A stretch of 64,000 nt of DNA from Alphaproteobacteria bacterium. Its GTDB lineage: Bacteria; Pseudomonadota; Alphaproteobacteria; UBA8366. The position numbers were made by a program, and so were the translations under genes. The stretch is from NCBI GenBank assembly GCA_028281325.1, contig JANQKC010000029.1, positions 100,236-164,235 of the forward strand. The letters run 5' to 3'. Position 1 is the stretch's first letter. Every line of letters starts with the position of its first letter. The notes under the pieces are model-generated. The model was not told the DNA's origin and searched no databases. It worked only from the letters and a program-made list of their open reading frames with translations. Below are positions 61,511 to 64,000 of this stretch, piece by piece.

Positions 61511-62464
61511 ATGACCGCCATCTACGTGTTGCACGAGAACGAAGAGTGGGTCGCGCCGCTCCGCACCGCCTTCGACCGCCAGGGCCTGCCGTTCGAGGAA
61601 TGGCATCTCGCGGAGGGGTCCGTCGATCTCGGCGATGTCCCCCCGGCCGGCGTGTTCTACAATCGCATGAGCGCCTCGTCGCACACCCGCGGCCACCGTT
61701 TCGCGCCCGAATTCGCCGGCAGCGTGCTGGCCTGGCTGGAAAGCCACGGCCGCCGCGTCGTCAACGGCGGGACCGCGCTGGAGCTTGAAATCAGCAAGGT
61801 GAAGCAATACGCGGCCTTGGCCGCCGCCGGCATCCCCGTGCCGCGCACCGTCGTGGCGGTCGGCAAGGACGCGCTGCGCGACGCGATCCGCAAGATCGGC
61901 GCGCCGTTGATCCTGAAACCGAACCGCGGCGGCAAGGGGTTGGGCGTGCAGAAGTTCGACGACATCGCCTCGGCCGAGGCCTTCATCGACGGCGACGCCT
62001 TCGACGCGGGCCTCGACGGCTCCGTCCTGGTGCAACGCTACGTGCAGGCGGCGGAGCCCGCGATCGTCCGCAACGAATTCGTTGGCGGCCGCCTGGTCTA
62101 TTCCGTTCGGGTCGATACGTCCGACGGTTTCGAGCTGTGCCCCGCCGATGTCTGCGTCCTCGACGATGCGCCGGCCACGCCGGAGCGGCCCAAGTTCGAA
62201 ATCCTCGACGGCTTCACCCATCCCCTGCACACCCGCATGGAACAGTTCCTGAGCCGCAACGGGATCGAAGTCGCCGGGATCGAGATGATCACCGACGCCG
62301 ACGGCAAGACCTGGGTCTACGACGTCAACACCAACACCAACTACAACCCCGACGCGGAAGCGGCCGCCGGCCTGACCGATACGAACCGGTCCGGCATGGG
62401 CGCGCTTGCCGAATTCCTCGGCAGCGAGCTGGCCGGCCTGCGGCATCTCGCCGCCGCCGAGTAG
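61511..62464 (+). CDS. ATP-grasp (RimK-like) carboxylate-amine ligase
   Basis: ATP-dependent ligase of the RimK/ATP-grasp fold, 317 residues. The central ATP-binding motif is PLILKPNRGGKGLGVQKFDD; a nearby VQRYVQAAEPAIVRNEFVGG and the Mg-binding motif VYDVNTNTNYNPDAE near the C-terminus complete the active site. The enzyme probably couples an amino acid to a carboxylate, but neither substrate is evident. The start at 61511 gives a clean N-terminus MTAIYVLHENEEW. It is divergent from the class III aminotransferase and followed by a strong terminator. Confidence 0.88.
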   Translation: MTAIYVLHENEEWVAPLRTAFDRQGLPFEEWHLAEGSVDLGDVPPAGVFYNRMSASSHTRGHRFAPEFAGSVLAWLESHGRRVVNGGTALELEISKVKQYAALAAAGIPVPRTVVAVGKDALRDAIRKIGAPLILKPNRGGKGLGVQKFDDIASAEAFIDGDAFDAGLDGSVLVQRYVQAAEPAIVRNEFVGGRLVYSVRVDTSDGFELCPADVCVLDDAPATPERPKFEILDGFTHPLHTRMEQFLSRNGIEVAGIEMITDADGKTWVYDVNTNTNYNPDAEAAAGLTDTNRSGMGALAEFLGSELAGLRHLAAAE

Positions 62465-62489
62465 CACTCCCCCCCTCCCTACTCATGCG

Positions 62490-62523
62490 CCGCCGCGGTT
62501 TCGCACCGCGGCGGTTTTCTTGT
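62490..62523 (+). terminator. Rho-independent terminator after the ATP-grasp gene
   Basis: A 10-bp GC-rich stem (62490-62499 with 62505-62514) closing a 5-nt loop TTCGC is followed by TTTTCTTGT. It lies 26 nt after the stop codon. Confidence 0.9.
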
Positions 62524-62573
62524 CTATACTGCGTCCGACGCAGCGCGCGCTGCCGCCGCAGGGAGAGGACGCC

Positions 62574-63434
62574 ATGGCCATCGACTACGAAAAGATCATG
62601 AAGCTCGACATTCCGGAGATCGAGCAGGATTGGACCGCCCGGGATTCGATGCTGTATGCGCTCGGCGTCGGCCTCGGCAACGACCCGGTGAACCGCGACG
62701 AGCTTCGTTTCCTGTACGAGAAAGACCTTCAGGCGCTGCCGACGCAGGCGGTCGTGCTGGCCTATCCCGGCAACTGGCTGCGCGACGCGGACGCGGGCGT
62801 CGACTATCTGCGCGTGGTCAACGGCGGCAACAGCGTCACGATCCACAAGCCGCTGCCGGTCGAGGGCACCTTCGTCGGCAAGATCCGCGTGGTCAGCGTG
62901 ATCGACAAGGGCGAAGGGCGCGGTGCGCTGGTCAACGCCGCGCGCGACGTCTACGACAAGGCGACCGGCGACCTGCTTTGCACGGTCGGCACCACCACCT
63001 TCTGTCGGGGCCAGGGCGGCTTCGGCGGCCCCAGCGGCCCGGAGAAACCGGTGGCGCAAATCCCCGATCGCGCGCCGGACATGCGCTGCGACCTCGAGAC
63101 GTTGCCGCAGTCCGCCCTGATCTATCGCTTGAGCGGCGACTACAACCCGCTGCACGCGGACCCGGACATCGCGACAAAGGCCGGCTTCGACCGGCCCATC
63201 GCGCACGGCCTGCTCACCTATGGCGTCGCCGGGCACGCGCTGCTCAAGACCGCCTGCGGCTACGACCCGGCGAAACTGAAAAGCATGGAAGGCCGCTTTT
63301 CGGCCCCTGTCTTCCCCGGCGACACCATCCGCACGGAGATGTGGCAAGACGGGTCCGAGATCATCTTCCGATCGGTCGTCGCCGAGCGCGACGCGGTGGT
63401 GATCAACAACGGCCGGGCGGAGATCGCAGGGTAA
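62574..63434 (+). CDS. MaoC-like enoyl-CoA hydratase (two hot-dog domains)
   Basis: Double hot-dog hydratase of the MaoC/(R)-specific enoyl-CoA hydratase family, related to the hydratase part of eukaryotic multifunctional enzyme 2, 286 residues. The hydratase 2 catalytic motif is in the second domain: SGDYNPLHADPDIATKAGFDRP, then IAHGLLTYGVAG. The N-terminal domain carries RDSMLYALGVGLGNDP. GGAGAGGAC precedes the ATG at 62574. It is preceded by the terminator of the previous gene and so has its own promoter. Confidence 0.92.
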   Translation: MAIDYEKIMKLDIPEIEQDWTARDSMLYALGVGLGNDPVNRDELRFLYEKDLQALPTQAVVLAYPGNWLRDADAGVDYLRVVNGGNSVTIHKPLPVEGTFVGKIRVVSVIDKGEGRGALVNAARDVYDKATGDLLCTVGTTTFCRGQGGFGGPSGPEKPVAQIPDRAPDMRCDLETLPQSALIYRLSGDYNPLHADPDIATKAGFDRPIAHGLLTYGVAGHALLKTACGYDPAKLKSMEGRFSAPVFPGDTIRTEMWQDGSEIIFRSVVAERDAVVINNGRAEIAG

Positions 63435-63480
63435 AAGCCCACAAGCCGAGACAATCTCGTTTGGCGCGCAGCAGGGTCAA

Positions 63481-63512
63481 TGCTATTCAATTCAAAGAGG
63501 AATTCAATAGCA
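63481..63512 (+). repeat. Imperfect inverted repeat upstream of LRR gene
   Basis: Arms 63481-63493 and 63500-63512 (13 nt, one mismatch) flank a 6-nt spacer. The sequence GCAGGGTAAAA that ends the right arm also occurs just after the maoC-like stop at 63426-63436, giving an 11-nt direct repeat around this element. It may be a terminator or a remnant of an insertion event. Confidence 0.5.
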
Positions 63513-63524
63513 GGGTAAAACCCC

Positions 63525-64000
63525 GTGACACCCGAGGAAGGATACGCGGAAGCGGAGCGCCGGATCGCCGACTGCGCGGCGACCGGCGGGAGGCAGCTAA
63601 ATTTGTCTTGGCTTGCGCTGATAACCTTGCCCGACCGCCTCTTCGACCTCACCGCGCTGACCTCCCTGGACCTGCGCGGCAACAAACTCCAAACCCTGCC
63701 CGACCGTATCGGCGACCTTACCGCGCTGACCTCCCTGGACCTAGGCGGCAACCATCTCCAAATCCTGCCCGACCGCATCGGCGACCTCACCGCGCTGACC
63801 TCCCTGGACCTGGACGGCAACCATCTCCGAACCCTCCCCGACCGTCTCGGCGACCTCACCGCGCTGACCTCCCTGGACCTGGACGGCAACCATCTCCGAA
63901 CCCTGCCCGACCGCATCGGCGACCTCACCGCGCTGGAAACCCTGGACCTGGTCGGCAACAGTCTCCGAACCCTGCCCGACCGCATCGGCGACCTCACCGC
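63525..64000 (+). CDS. Leucine-rich-repeat protein (3' end outside window)
   Basis: Open frame from GTG at 63525 to the window end without a stop. After an N-terminal segment (EGYAEAERRIADCAATGGRQ) the protein is a run of 23-residue leucine-rich repeats of the form LPDRIGDLTALTSLDL--N-L-T, six visible starts. The N-terminal 'EAERRI-D-A-TG-QLNLS' type opening is seen in bacterial LRR proteins that often carry a Roc/COR GTPase or other effector domain later; this part is not visible here. The antisense open frame at 63260-63997 is an artefact of the repeats. Confidence 0.85.
   Translation, partial: MTPEEGYAEAERRIADCAATGGRQLNLSWLALITLPDRLFDLTALTSLDLRGNKLQTLPDRIGDLTALTSLDLGGNHLQILPDRIGDLTALTSLDLDGNHLRTLPDRLGDLTALTSLDLDGNHLRTLPDRIGDLTALETLDLVGNSLRTLPDRIGDLT
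63627..64000. repeat. 69-bp tandem repeats encoding LRR units
   Basis: Units begin at 63627, 63696, 63765, 63834, 63903 and 63972 (the last cut by the window end), exactly 69 nt each. The third to sixth units are nearly identical over long stretches, for example the shared core GCGACCTCACCGCGCTG and GACCTCCCTGGACCTGGACG. The similarity at DNA level implies recent duplication or gene conversion rather than ancient LRR divergence. Confidence 0.95.

Noticed and set aside
63260..63997. 245-residue minus-strand open frame of Arg/Ser repeats
   Set aside because: It is the complement of the LRR coding repeats and of the maoC-like gene end.
63627..64000. CRISPR array
   Set aside because: The units are contiguous 69-bp coding repeats with no spacers and translate to leucine-rich repeats.

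Overview
The window is a high-GC chromosomal segment, visibly around 60-65% G+C, from an alphaproteobacterium, most plausibly a free-living, probably marine, member of the Rhodospirillales or a relative. Four things point there: HemA is the glycine-dependent (Shemin) 5-aminolevulinate synthase; the imuA-imuB-dnaE2 mutasome is preceded by a direct-repeat LexA box of the alphaproteobacterial GTTC-N7-GTTC type; the neighbourhood HDAC-like hydrolase / xseB / ispA / tlyA is a typical alphaproteobacterial arrangement; and the ClpS ends like the alphaproteobacterial ClpS2 group. There is no phage, insertion sequence, CRISPR array, rRNA or tRNA that I can support. Almost all of the window is densely packed core or metabolic DNA.

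Layout. 1-4.7 kb: end of a GT4 glycosyltransferase, a Cache-domain chemoreceptor and an MmgE/PrpD protein. 4.8-10 kb: an isochorismatase-fold hydrolase, the three-gene circularly permuted ATP-grasp / alpha-E / transglutaminase cluster, and an LpxL-like acyltransferase without a recognisable catalytic His. 10.4-13.4 kb: ClpS2-like adaptor, enolase-superfamily enzyme and SLC13 permease, then a REP-like palindrome. 13.5-20 kb: the SOS mutasome operon with an AT-rich unknown gene as its apparent last member. 20-28.8 kb: hemN behind a perfect FNR/FixK box, a TPP enzyme, hspQ-pyrE, an enoyl-CoA hydratase and a peptide ABC transporter (binding protein and two permeases, no ATPases). 28.8-34 kb: an AT-rich island with a perfect CRP-type site, a disordered acidic protein and a first RND pump. 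34-39 kb: HDAC-like, xseB, ispA, tlyA (dxs missing from its usual place) and sppA. 39-45 kb: a TTC38-like TPR protein and a second RND pump. 45-50.8 kb: two acyl-CoA dehydrogenase-like proteins flanking a selenocysteine peroxiredoxin, an alpha/beta hydrolase, a DUF2141 protein and a PuuE-like deacetylase. 50.8-58 kb: aroC, fabI, a small membrane protein, YihY, a CbpA-type J protein, pdxH, a cation diffusion facilitator and an SDR. 58-63.4 kb: hemA with a small regulator-like gene, a class III aminotransferase, an ATP-grasp ligase and a MaoC hydratase. 63.5 kb to the end: the start of a leucine-rich-repeat protein made of nearly identical 69-bp units.

The most notable item is the peroxiredoxin gene at 46691-47137. 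Its reading frame is interrupted by a single TGA placed where the peroxidatic cysteine belongs, the protein contains no cysteine at all, and a perfect six-base-pair hairpin starts 15 nt after the TGA. Together these indicate a selenoprotein read through selenocysteine insertion. Other points worth following are the extra gene in the SOS operon, the 13-residue repeats inside ImuB, the CRP-site island at 28.8-29.5 kb, and the missing dxs.
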